NCBI GenBank assembly: GCA_022402505.1
Contig: JAKRSE010000293.1
Span: 1 to 10,836 of the forward strand
Source of the DNA: Fimbriimonadaceae bacterium
GTDB taxonomy: Bacteria; Armatimonadota; Fimbriimonadia; Fimbriimonadales; Fimbriimonadaceae
Direction: 5' to 3'
DNA length: 10,836 bases
The notes beneath the pieces are model-generated. The model was not told where the DNA came from. It was given only the letters and a program-made list of their open reading frames with translations, and made no database searches. The first letter of the stretch is position 1, and every line of letters begins with the position of its first letter. Shown in pieces: positions 1-6,734 of this stretch. Made by a program: the position numbers and the translations under genes.

Positions 1-1197
1 CACCCCCGCCAGAGCGATTCCCGCTCCCATGAAGATGTACATCCCGCTGATTCCCAGGATCGTGACCAGCGGTCCGGCGATCGCGTAGCCGAAGGGCTGG
101 ATCCCCGTCTGGATCATTCCCCAAAGACTGGAGACGCGGCCTCGGACCGCATCGGGAAAGCCCGCCTGGATGTAGGTGGTCACCGGCAGCCAGATGTAGG
201 CGACGGCCAGGCCGCATGCCGCATTCAACGCGAGATAGGCCCAGTAGTCGCGAGCCCAGGCCATCGGGATGCAGAGCAGGCCGATCGCCAGATGGGCGAG
301 ACCATAGGCGAGGCCGATGCGACGGAGGTCGGTCCGGCCGATCCAGAGGCTGGATATGGCCAGAACCAGGAAGAAGGACATCTCCACCAGGCTGATGGTC
401 CAGAACTCGCCGCCGAACCAGGCCTCGTTCGTCGCCAGATAGACGACCATCCAGCCGGAGATGAAGAGGTTGCTGATGAGGGCGCAGATCAGCGCGGGGG
501 CCAGGAAGGGATCCTGCCGAACGACCGAGATGCCTCGAAGGACCTCGCGCCAGGTGCCTTCGTCCTTATGGTCGCCCTGGTCGGGGCGCAGCGCCGGCAG
601 GCCGCCGATATACCAGGCCGAGACCAGGAACGTGGCGGCGTTGATGCCGGCCGAGATCGGGAGAAAGAGGTCGGCGAACGCCAGCTGGATCGGACCGAGA
701 ATCGAGACGCTGAGCGCCTGGGCCAGCAGCAGCACGAGCATCTGGGTCGAGACCGCCAGGCTGTTCGCGTCCAGCAGCCGCTCCGGAGGCACCAGATTCG
801 GAATCGCTGCCGTCCGGGCGGGAAGAAAGAAGGCGTTGATCGAGCTGAGCAGGGCGCCCGCCCCGGCCAGCAGCCAGACCGAAAGCAGGTCGGGGGCGAG
901 CAGGGCAAGCAGTCCAAGCGCACCCGTTACGATGGCGGAACCCACATCGGACCAGACCATCAAGGGCCGCCGATCCATGCGGTCGGCCACCCGGCCCGCA
1001 TAGGGGCTTAGGAGGAGAAAGGGAAGGGCCGTGCAGAAGCCGACCAGGCCCACCTGCCAGTCGGCATCGCCCGCAAGCTGCTTGGCCACGAACAGGATGA
1101 CCAGATAGTAGAAGCCATCGCCCATCTGGCTGATGGCCTGGCCGATGAAGAGCCGGCGGAACGCCGGAATGGAGAGCGCCGAACCACCGTGAATCAT
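1..1197 (-). CDS. Major facilitator superfamily transporter, 3' end outside window
   Basis: The reverse strand reads open for 399 codons from an ATG at 1197 to the left edge without a stop, so the C-terminus is missing. The protein begins MIHGGSALSIPAFRRLFIGQ, then shows repeated hydrophobic segments typical of a 12-helix transporter. The loop between helices 2 and 3 carries the MFS motif A pattern GRVADRMDRR at residues 68-77, and a conserved-looking 'FLPARTAAIPNLVPPERL' stretch follows helix 4. This style (MFS_3, EntS-like) is usually a proton-driven exporter of small molecules in the inner membrane; the substrate cannot be read from sequence. No Shine-Dalgarno is visible, but a TAGCAT hexamer lies 8 nt before the start. 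The gene diverges from the NIL/hydrolase operon. The family call is firm; substrate and missing length are unknown. Confidence 0.9.
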   Translation of the reverse strand, partial: MIHGGSALSIPAFRRLFIGQAISQMGDGFYYLVILFVAKQLAGDADWQVGLVGFCTALPFLLLSPYAGRVADRMDRRPLMVWSDVGSAIVTGALGLLALLAPDLLSVWLLAGAGALLSSINAFFLPARTAAIPNLVPPERLLDANSLAVSTQMLVLLLAQALSVSILGPIQLAFADLFLPISAGINAATFLVSAWYIGGLPALRPDQGDHKDEGTWREVLRGISVVRQDPFLAPALICALISNLFISGWMVVYLATNEAWFGGEFWTISLVEMSFFLVLAISSLWIGRTDLRRIGLAYGLAHLAIGLLCIPMAWARDYWAYLALNAACGLAVAYIWLPVTTYIQAGFPDAVRGRVSSLWGMIQTGIQPFGYAIAGPLVTILGISGMYIFMGAGIALAGV

Positions 1198-1205
1198 CGG
1201 CCGGG

Positions 1206-1211
1206 ATGCTA
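1206..1211 (-). promoter_or_regulatory. Possible -10 element (TAGCAT) of the MFS gene
   Basis: On the minus strand TAGCAT ends 8 nt before the MFS ATG. No ribosome binding site lies between. If it is used, the transcript would start at or within a few nucleotides of the start codon. No -35 element is recognisable, so this is inferred only from the TANNNT pattern and its position, which recurs in front of other genes in this window. Confidence 0.3.
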
Positions 1212-1259
1212 CCGCTGTCGGCCTTCGGCCCCCTGGCCCGGTCCGGGTCGGTTTTGAAG

Positions 1260-1265
1260 TAGAAT
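1260..1265 (+). promoter_or_regulatory. Possible -10 element (TAGAAT) of the NIL/hydrolase operon
   Basis: TAGAAT matches the TATAAT consensus at five of six positions and lies in otherwise very GC-rich DNA, 11 nt before the NIL gene ATG. No clear -35 box is present, and no Shine-Dalgarno lies between the hexamer and the start, so a leaderless or nearly leaderless transcript is plausible. Confidence 0.4.
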
Positions 1266-1276
1266 CCCGTCCGGCC

Positions 1277-1519
1277 ATGGCCCAAGTCGACGTTCATATC
1301 ACCGCCCGCGACGAACAGGTGGACAAGCCCTGGATCTGGCGACTCAGCCGAGACTTCAACCTGGTCGTGAACATCGTCCGCGCCAATGTGGATGCGGACA
1401 TGGGTTGGATCCATCTCCGGCTCGATGGTCCCGTGGAAGAGATCCAGCGGGCGACCGCTTTTCTGAATCAGTCGGGGATGCACGTCGACGCCAAGCAGCG
1501 CTCCGTCCAGGCGGGATGA
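1277..1519 (+). CDS. Stand-alone NIL domain protein
   Basis: This 80-aa protein is almost entirely a NIL domain: 'VDKPWIWRLSRDFNLVVNIV' at residues 15-34, then strand 'WIHLRLDG' and helix 'EEIQRATAFLNQSGMHV'. NIL is an ACT-like fold best known from the C-terminus of the methionine ABC transporter ATPase MetN, where it binds substrate and inhibits transport; it also occurs in ferredoxin-like proteins and alone. No ATPase or iron-sulfur motif is present here, so it could be a small ligand sensor or a subunit that binds another protein. There is no signal peptide or membrane segment. Its TGA overlaps the ATG of the next gene (ATGA), which suggests translational coupling to the hydrolase. The ATG at 1277 is chosen because the domain begins right after it. 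Confidence 0.85.
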   Translation: MAQVDVHITARDEQVDKPWIWRLSRDFNLVVNIVRANVDADMGWIHLRLDGPVEEIQRATAFLNQSGMHVDAKQRSVQAG

Positions 1520-2385
1520 CGCTCGAAGCGTTCTGGCAGGAGACGATCTCCGAGGCTGAATCGGCGCCTCTGGAGTTCGAGATCGGCCCGCCCGGCGACC
1601 GGCGCTCGGAATCGCACTCGGTCCGGGAACTGATGTTCCGTGGAATCGACGGTTCTCCTCGATACGGATGGCTGGCCGAGCCGACTGCACCTCTCGGGCC
1701 CGGCTTCCTATGGATTCCACCCTACAGCCGATGGTCCATGCTCCCGAACGAGTACGGAACCCGGGCCGGTCTCGCCTCCCTCAGCTTCAATCTCTTCGGT
1801 GAATCGGCTTTTCACGAAGAGTCCTACACCCCGGCTCGCGGCTACTTTGCGGAAGGGATCGAGAGTCGGGAGACGTGTGTCTTCCGCCGAATCGCCCAGG
1901 ACTGCGTCCTGGGCTTGAGGGTTCTGGCCGAGTCCGGCGCGGCCGATCCGGAGAGGCTCGGGGCCTCGGGAATGAGCCAGGGCGGCGGGGTTTCGGTCTG
2001 GCTGGGCGCCTGGTCGTCCCGAGTGAAGGCCGTCTCGGCCGAGATGCCCTTCCTCGGCGGGATCGGCCGGATCCTTGCCGAAGACCGCCCGTTCCGCTAT
2101 CCCATCAAGGAGCTGACCGATTGGATCGGCGGTGATCCGGAGCGGCGGGTCGTGGCCCAGGAGACTCTGGGACACTTCGACACGATCCGGCTCGCCGCCC
2201 ACTGCCGGGTTCCCACTCGCATGAGCCTCGGCTTGAAGGACCCTGCCGTCCGGCCCTGGCAGGTGGAAGAGGCGTTCGAAGCCCTGCCCGGCAACCGTGA
2301 ACTCGTTCGGCTGGACTGGGGCCACGACTGGCACCCGGACATGATCAGCGGCGGCCGCGACTGGCTGATTCGCCACCTCTCCTGA
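1516..2385 (+). CDS. Alpha/beta hydrolase, acetyl xylan esterase (AXE1)-like
   Basis: The 289-aa protein has the nucleophile elbow 'GASGMSQGGG' with candidate catalytic Ser154, the GxSQGG form typical of the acetyl xylan esterase/cephalosporin-C deacetylase family. A late 'GLKDPAVRPW' supplies a likely Asp242, and 'WGHDWHP' near the C-terminus supplies His270 (His273 is the alternative). Family members remove acetyl groups from sugars or related small esters. Length is slightly below the usual 310-330 residues. No signal peptide is seen, so a cytoplasmic enzyme is likely. The start is the ATG overlapping the upstream stop; an in-frame ATG at 1405 is rejected because it lies inside the NIL gene and adds only non-conserved sequence. 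The real substrate is unknown; a general serine hydrolase is the alternative. Confidence 0.85.
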   Translation: MTLEAFWQETISEAESAPLEFEIGPPGDRRSESHSVRELMFRGIDGSPRYGWLAEPTAPLGPGFLWIPPYSRWSMLPNEYGTRAGLASLSFNLFGESAFHEESYTPARGYFAEGIESRETCVFRRIAQDCVLGLRVLAESGAADPERLGASGMSQGGGVSVWLGAWSSRVKAVSAEMPFLGGIGRILAEDRPFRYPIKELTDWIGGDPERRVVAQETLGHFDTIRLAAHCRVPTRMSLGLKDPAVRPWQVEEAFEALPGNRELVRLDWGHDWHPDMISGGRDWLIRHLS

Positions 2386-2395
2386 AGCGGCCGAG

Positions 2396-2884
2396 TCAGG
2401 AACAGGCCGGGTCGGAGGCGAGGGCGAACCGGGAGAGGTCGTCCGGAGACAGGATCACGACGTTTGGCTGGATCGCATCGCGAAACTCCTCCAGGCTGAG
2501 CTCCAGGCCGAGCCCGGACTCCTTCATCTCCTCGTGAAACCGGAGCAGGACCTCGCCTTCGGTGGGTTCATAGGGAAGGGCGTCGACCCAGAGGCCGGGG
2601 CGGGCCTCATCGCTCTGGTAGGCCACCGAAGCCACCCAGAGTCGAGCGGCATCTTCTTCCCGGTCGGCCCAGCGGCCGCTCAGGACCTCCAGGCCGAGAT
2701 CGGTCAGGGCTCGGTGGACCGACTCTTCTGCCGATCGGACCTCGGATCGGACCAGGCAGTTGGCGCCAGGGTCGGCGGCCGTCAGCAGAATTCGGCCCTG
2801 CGAAAGCTCCATCCAGACCCGGCGGGGCAGGCCGAGCCTGTCCAGCGCCTCGGGGAGATCCTTCCAGGAAACGTGCAGAACCAT
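2396..2884 (-). CDS. Hypothetical protein, family not recognised
   Basis: I do not recognise this 162-aa protein. It starts 'MVLHVSWKDLPEALDRLGLP' and is acidic, with no signal peptide, membrane segment or cysteine cluster. It looks like a soluble mixed alpha/beta protein. The middle ('SAEESVHRALTDLGLEVLSG') suggests an amphipathic helix followed by a strand, and the end has a short 'VVILSPDDLSRFAL' segment. It is supported as a gene by filling the space between its neighbours, by an ATG start, and by the absence of another plausible frame. Its stop lies 10 bp from the convergent hydrolase stop, and its start is 50 bp from the first possible start of the divergent DUF1800 gene. Confidence 0.7.
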   Translation of the reverse strand: MVLHVSWKDLPEALDRLGLPRRVWMELSQGRILLTAADPGANCLVRSEVRSAEESVHRALTDLGLEVLSGRWADREEDAARLWVASVAYQSDEARPGLWVDALPYEPTEGEVLLRFHEEMKESGLGLELSLEEFRDAIQPNVVILSPDDLSRFALASDPACS

Positions 2885-2896
2885 GAATCGTTGCCG

Positions 2897-2902
2897 AGGA
2901 TA
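2897..2902 (-). promoter_or_regulatory. Possible -10 element (TATCCT) of the 162-aa gene
   Basis: On the minus strand TATCCT ends 12 nt before the ATG, and the 12 nt between carry no Shine-Dalgarno. It fits the TANNNT pattern also seen before the MFS and NIL genes. No -35 box is recognisable. Confidence 0.3.
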
Positions 2903-2934
2903 CCAAGCCGGCTCGAACGCCGAGGGAATGGTCT

Positions 2935-4443
2935 ATGATGGAGCGAGGAACAATGCTGTTCAGCACCCCGGACATGAGAGTGGCGCATCTCCTGCGCCGA
3001 TTCGGCTTTGGAGCCACCTGGAGCGACTTCGAGCGGTTCCGGGCGATGGGCGAAGCGAAGACCCTCGACTTCCTCCTGTCGCCGGAAACGGGCCGATTCG
3101 CCGACCCCCACCGATTCTGCCTTCCGATGCGGGAAGATGGAGGGGTTGAGATCGGAACCTGGCGTTTCGGCCCTTGGTTCCTCAGCCGCCTCCTCTGCCT
3201 GGAGAACCCTCTGCAGGCCCGGCTGGTCGTCTTCTGGCATGACCACTTCGCCGTCAGCGATCACAAGGTCGAGAACGGACCGATGATGCTGGACTACATG
3301 CAGAACCTCATGGCCGAGCCGTTCGGCCGGTTCCCCGGCATCCTCAAGCGGATGGTCACTCGGCCCGCCTTCCTCAAGTATCTGGATGTCCGGATGCTGA
3401 TCCGGGGTCGGACCAACGAGAACCTCGCCCGAGAGCTGCTGGAGCTCTACACCCTTGGGATCGGGAACTACACCGAGCAGGACATCCAGGAGACGGCCAA
3501 GGCTCTATCGGGCTGGAGCTACCTCGACACCTTCTATTCCGAAGAGGAGACGGACATGGACCGGCTAGGCAACATGGCTCGTGGCGACAAGGTCTATTCC
3601 GCCTTCGCATTGATGCCCGACCACATCGACGACTCGGAGAAGACGGTGCTCGGCCGGAAGGATCGGTTCCCGGGCCTCAGCATCCTGGACCACACCGCCG
3701 GCCATCCTTCCACCGCCCGGCACATCTGCACGAAGCTCTGGGAGCATTTCGTCTACGTGGAGCCGGAAAAGCCGATCATCGACGCATTGGTCAAGGTCTA
3801 CACCCGGACACAGGGGAGCATCGCCGACGTCCTGAGGGAGATGACCAAGCGGCCCGAGTTCTGGTCCGAAAAGGCGGTGGACTGCCACGTCAAGAGCCCC
3901 TTCGACCTGATGGTCGGGCTGGCCCGGGCGCTTCGACAGCACGAATGGCTTCGGGCCAAGATGCAGGCCGACGCGGCCTGGAACGAGAAGCCGGACCTGG
4001 AGGCGTTCAACGAGATCGCCGGGATGTTCTACATGATGAGTCAGATGGGGATGCACCTGATGTATCCCGATGATGTGGACGGCTGGGCCTGGGGCAAAGG
4101 CTGGCTCAGCACCGAGGCCATCACCACGCGGGCCAACTGGAGGGGGATGGCCCTCTGGCGAAAGGAGAGGGAGGACTTCTACGTTCCTCACGTCGGGCTC
4201 CAGCCGTTGCTGGATGACATGTGGCGCGAGCGGGATCAGAGCCTGGAGGAGTTCACCGACCGGTTCCTGGCTCGGCTGGATGCGCGGTTGAGCGCCGAGA
4301 GCGCCCAGACGTTGCGGACGTTCTTCTCCCAGCGCGGGATGCCCAAGATCGAGGACACGCCGGACGGCCGACGAGCCTTCGGATGGCATCTGACCGAAGG
4401 CTTGACGGTGGTGCTTCGGGCCCCCAGCTATCACGTTCAGTGA
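2935..4443 (+). CDS. DUF1800 domain protein
   Basis: The protein (502 aa from the first ATG) is a full-length DUF1800 member. Landmarks are 'VAHLLRRFGFGAT' at residues 16-28, 'FWHDHFAVS' around 100-108, 'NENLARELLELYTLG' at 161-175 followed by 'QETAKALSGWSY', then 'HPSTARHICTKLWEHFV', and the late 'MYPDDVDGWAWGKGWLSTEA'. The family is common in Planctomycetota, Armatimonadota and Proteobacteria; its biochemical role is not established. It is usually encoded next to a DUF1501 protein, but here the next gene is convergent, so it stands alone. No signal peptide or Tat motif is seen, though many relatives are exported. Starts at 2935, 2938 and 2953 are all possible: GAGGG precedes the first, GGAG precedes the last, and conservation begins only at about residue 14. 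Confidence 0.9.
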   Translation: MMERGTMLFSTPDMRVAHLLRRFGFGATWSDFERFRAMGEAKTLDFLLSPETGRFADPHRFCLPMREDGGVEIGTWRFGPWFLSRLLCLENPLQARLVVFWHDHFAVSDHKVENGPMMLDYMQNLMAEPFGRFPGILKRMVTRPAFLKYLDVRMLIRGRTNENLARELLELYTLGIGNYTEQDIQETAKALSGWSYLDTFYSEEETDMDRLGNMARGDKVYSAFALMPDHIDDSEKTVLGRKDRFPGLSILDHTAGHPSTARHICTKLWEHFVYVEPEKPIIDALVKVYTRTQGSIADVLREMTKRPEFWSEKAVDCHVKSPFDLMVGLARALRQHEWLRAKMQADAAWNEKPDLEAFNEIAGMFYMMSQMGMHLMYPDDVDGWAWGKGWLSTEAITTRANWRGMALWRKEREDFYVPHVGLQPLLDDMWRERDQSLEEFTDRFLARLDARLSAESAQTLRTFFSQRGMPKIEDTPDGRRAFGWHLTEGLTVVLRAPSYHVQ

Positions 4444-4453
4444 CCGCCGGCGG
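4444..4453. repeat. Short palindrome between convergent genes
   Basis: CCGCCGGCGG is a perfect 10-bp palindrome directly after the DUF1800 stop, in the 21-bp gap before the convergent 59-aa gene ends. No T-run follows on either strand, so it is not a standard intrinsic terminator. Confidence 0.3.
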
Positions 4454-4464
4454 GCCGGACGGGT

Positions 4465-4644
4465 TCAGAGCGGGCCGATGTGGATTGTGACCAGAACCAG
4501 GATGACGGCCAGCAGGACGGCGACCCAAGACTTCCAGCGGCCGACCTCTCGAGAGGCGGTCGATTCGGCTTCGCCCTGGACCAGGGTCAGAGAGGGGCTC
4601 GACTCGCCCTCAGGCAGGGGGTGGGAGGGGCCGGGATGGGCCAT
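4465..4644 (-). CDS. Small single-pass membrane protein, 59 aa
   Basis: Reading the minus strand from an ATG at 4644 gives 59 codons and a TGA at 4465-4467. The product has a polar, proline- and serine-rich N-terminal half (MAHPGPSHPLPEGESS) and one strongly hydrophobic C-terminal segment 'WVAVLLAVILVLVTIHIGPL' at residues 40-59, preceded by basic residues in 'REVGRWKSW'. This predicts a tail-anchored or N-in single-span protein. Six bases separate it from the stop of the pilin-like gene, and the purine run GAGAGGG overlapping that stop could serve as ribosome binding site. The spacing places it last in the sigma operon. I do not recognise a family. The sharp membrane segment and operon position argue that it is real. 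Confidence 0.6.
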   Translation of the reverse strand: MAHPGPSHPLPEGESSPSLTLVQGEAESTASREVGRWKSWVAVLLAVILVLVTIHIGPL

Positions 4645-4650
4645 GCCCTC

Positions 4651-5211
4651 TCACTCTGCACTTTTCGTGCCGGCATCCCAGCTCAGGCGGTCGAGGTCCG
4701 CGGGTTCGACCCGGCGAACCATCCCGTCGGCCAGGACCAGGGGAGTCGGTCGGTCCGGCGAGGTGACCAGGTCGGCCCGCCGGCCATAGGCATTGGCGGT
4801 CGGAGCGAGCGAGGGGAAGATGATCGGGGTGAACGGCGAGTTCTCCGGGTCCCGGCTCGGGGCTCCCTTTGCGGTCTCGTTGAAGCTGAATCCGCCCCGA
4901 TCGCCCTCCGCCGCGACTCCGGGTCGCAGGTAGAAGCCGGGCTCGCGAACATAGAGGCGATAGCGGTCCATCCAGTCCGCTTCGGGATGGCGGTGGTCGT
5001 GGACTTCCGAATAGAGAAGGGCCGCCTGCGCCATCGCCCGAAGCTGGGTCATCGTCCGGCTCTCCTGCCCCGACATTCGGCTGCTCTGAATGACGGGGAT
5101 CATCATGGCGAGGGCGATGATGAGGCCCAGGCCGAGGATCAGGGCCAGCGAGAGCGCCACAAACTTGACCGAAGCCAGCTGAGGAGCCTGGGGCTGGGAG
5201 TCCGAACTCAC
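4651..5211 (-). CDS. Pilin-like membrane-anchored protein
   Basis: This 186-aa protein has a short polar N-terminus, a membrane segment at residues 17-38 ('FVALSLALILGLGLIIALAM' region) and then an amphipathic helix 'SRTMTQLRAMAQAALLYSEV' at 51-70. It then has 'ADWMDRYRLYV' and a loop-rich C-terminal domain ending 'PTPLVLADGMVRRVEP'. This order resembles prepilin-type (H-X9-DG/DUF1559-like) proteins, whose helix runs on as 'QLAxAxLMYxxDxDxxxP'. The class III cleavage site (G before F-T-x-x-E) is absent, so prepilin peptidase processing is doubtful. It starts with GTG at 5211: the ATG five bases upstream is out of frame and stops at once. No Shine-Dalgarno is visible. It lies 45 bp after the anti-sigma gene. 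Confidence 0.7.
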   Translation of the reverse strand: MSSDSQPQAPQLASVKFVALSLALILGLGLIIALAMMIPVIQSSRMSGQESRTMTQLRAMAQAALLYSEVHDHRHPEADWMDRYRLYVREPGFYLRPGVAAEGDRGGFSFNETAKGAPSRDPENSPFTPIIFPSLAPTANAYGRRADLVTSPDRPTPLVLADGMVRRVEPADLDRLSWDAGTKSAE

Positions 5212-5256
5212 AGCATGGATGATGGCTGGAAAAACGGTGCGGCCGGCGGGCCCGAC

Positions 5257-6105
5257 TCAGTTCAGGAAGAGGAGTCCGGAGGCTCGCCGCTCCAGACTGA
5301 GACCTTCGCCCCTGAGAGACTGGCCGACGGCCTCCAAGGCGTCTCCATCCTTGAGGGTCCACTCGGCCCGCTGATTCAGGTTCGACAGGCCGACCTCGAC
5401 CGGGATGCCATAGCGGAACGCCAGGGCTCGGGCCAGGTCCAGAACCGTGCCGACCGGGGGCCGGACCGGAGCTTCATCCCCCGCACCCGGGAGGACGACG
5501 GTCACCGGATCGAACCGATCGCTGAAGGTGATCGTGACGGCCGCGGGCCCGGGCTGATCGTTCTCCAGCTCGATGCTGTTCCGAACTCCGCCGCGGATCG
5601 TGCGGGTCAGCACGGTTTCGCCGCTGGAGCTGTAGACGGCGCGGAACTCCAGGTCCTGCCGACTGAGCAGGTTCACCACAACCTTTCCGGACCGCCAGCT
5701 GAGTCGGGGCGACATCTCGTCCGCCTGGCTGGGGAGGATGCCCGCGCCCGTGGCGCCGGTCACATCGCGGAACTGACTGGAAAGCAGGAGCCCGAAGACG
5801 GATGCGGCCGCCACACCGGCCAGGCTCCACCGAGCCCAAGGCATGGAGAACCAGCCGCGCGAGGCTGCGGCGGTCTTGGCTTCCTGGTCGATGCGGCTCA
5901 GGATGCGCTCCTTCAGGAAGGCGGGGGTCTCCGGCGTCTCCATCTGGAGGCCTTCCAGATCCTGCATGACTTCACGGAAGGCGTCGTAGTCGGCACGCAG
6001 GTCAGGATCGGAGGCCAGAGCCGACTCGAAGGCCTGGGACAGCCCGGGGTCGAGCAGGCCCTCGTAATGGTCCGAGAAGAAGTCCCTTGCCTTGTTCCTG
6101 TTCAT
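5257..6105 (-). CDS. Transmembrane anti-sigma factor with STN/FecR-C-like C-terminus
   Basis: The 282-aa protein follows the ECF sigma gene by 29 bp, the normal place for its anti-sigma factor. Residues 13-43 (HYEGLLDPGLSQAFESALAS then DPDLRADY) align in style with the zinc-finger anti-sigma domain; the histidine is present but the two cysteines are not, so it is probably a zinc-free version. A single membrane segment spans about 93-111 (WSLAGVAAASVFGLLLSSQF). Residues 133-206 look beta-rich and extracytoplasmic. The last 65 residues ('VLDLARALAFRYGIPVEVGL', then 'LKDGDALEAVGQSLRGEGLS' and a final 'RRASGLLFLN') match the beta-alpha-beta-beta-alpha-beta pattern of secretin/TonB short N-terminal (STN) or FecR C-terminal domains. 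Expected role: sequester the sigma factor and release it on an envelope signal. Confidence 0.75.
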   Translation of the reverse strand: MNRNKARDFFSDHYEGLLDPGLSQAFESALASDPDLRADYDAFREVMQDLEGLQMETPETPAFLKERILSRIDQEAKTAAASRGWFSMPWARWSLAGVAAASVFGLLLSSQFRDVTGATGAGILPSQADEMSPRLSWRSGKVVVNLLSRQDLEFRAVYSSSGETVLTRTIRGGVRNSIELENDQPGPAAVTITFSDRFDPVTVVLPGAGDEAPVRPPVGTVLDLARALAFRYGIPVEVGLSNLNQRAEWTLKDGDALEAVGQSLRGEGLSLERRASGLLFLN

Positions 6106-6134
6106 CCTGATGCCTTCACTTGCCTTCTGTGACT

Positions 6135-6734
6135 TCAGCCGAGCTGAAAGAGTTCCGTCTGTCCCGACAACTGTTGCCGAAGGGCCATTCGAGCCCGGTT
6201 CAGCCTGCTTTTGACCGTTCCGATCGGCAGGTCCAAAGCCTCGGCGATCTCCTCATAGCTGAGCGCCTCCACGTGATACATGATCAGCATCGCCTTCTGG
6301 TACTCCGGCAGATGCTGGAGCGCTTCGGTGATGGCGGTCTCGCGGGCGTTTCGCTCGGCTTCGACATCCGGCGTCGGGGCGTCGTCTTCGATCTCCCGAA
6401 CCGTCTCTTGGCCCTGCGCGTTGATGTTCGAGTCGATCGAGACGTTGCGGCCCGACTTGTCCCGCTTGCGGCGGTCCAGAGCGCAGTTGGTGATGATCCG
6501 GTAGAGCCAGGTGCCGAAGGCGCTCTGGCCGCGGAAGTTCTTGAGGGCGCTGTGAACCCGGACGAAGGCTTCAGCGACGATGTCCGATGCCTCATCGGAG
6601 TTCCGAGCGAGCCGGTAGGCGTACTGGTAGGCCCGGTCGATGTGGGCCTCCACCAGCTGATCGAAGGCTCCCCGGTCCCCGGCCTGGGCCCGCTGGATCA
6701 GCACCTGGTCATCGGCGGCGGTCCGTTTCATCAT
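6135..6734 (-). CDS. ECF RNA polymerase sigma factor (sigma-70 family, RpoE-like)
   Basis: The 199-aa protein has the two-domain ECF layout. Region 2 spans about residues 21-90 (GAFDQLVEAHIDRAYQYAYR, then 'SDEASDIVAEAFVRVHSAL' and 'FGTWLYRIITNCALDRRKR', the last covering the -10 recognition helix). After an acidic linker at 100-130, region 4 spans 135-188 with 'LPEYQKAMLIMYHVEALSYE' and the helix-turn-helix 'EIAEALDLPIGTVKSRLNRA'. It would direct RNA polymerase to its own promoter set, commonly including its own operon. Its ATG overlaps the DUF4446 stop (ATGA), implying coupled translation. Two consecutive ATG codons open the gene, so the start may be one codon later. The anti-sigma gene follows directly. 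Confidence 0.95.
   Translation of the reverse strand: MMKRTAADDQVLIQRAQAGDRGAFDQLVEAHIDRAYQYAYRLARNSDEASDIVAEAFVRVHSALKNFRGQSAFGTWLYRIITNCALDRRKRDKSGRNVSIDSNINAQGQETVREIEDDAPTPDVEAERNARETAITEALQHLPEYQKAMLIMYHVEALSYEEIAEALDLPIGTVKSRLNRARMALRQQLSGQTELFQLG

Noticed and set aside
566..1720. 384-codon open frame on the minus strand
   Set aside because: It overlaps the MFS gene in another frame on the same strand and lies antisense to the NIL and hydrolase genes. The proline/arginine/glycine-rich translation has no family features.
3565..4434. 289-codon open frame antisense to DUF1800
   Set aside because: It is a shadow of a clearly conserved gene, and its translation is repetitive in histidine, proline and glycine without recognisable structure.
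5212..5256. Possible intrinsic terminator after the anti-sigma gene (GC-rich stretch then TTTTT on the minus strand)
   Set aside because: No stem longer than a few pairs directly precedes the T-run, and the pilin-like gene starts 45 bp downstream, so an operon break is not supported.
4480..6132. 550-codon open frame on the plus strand
   Set aside because: It runs antisense through the 59-aa, pilin-like and anti-sigma genes and has no domain-like sequence. GC-rich codon use on the opposite strand easily keeps such frames open.
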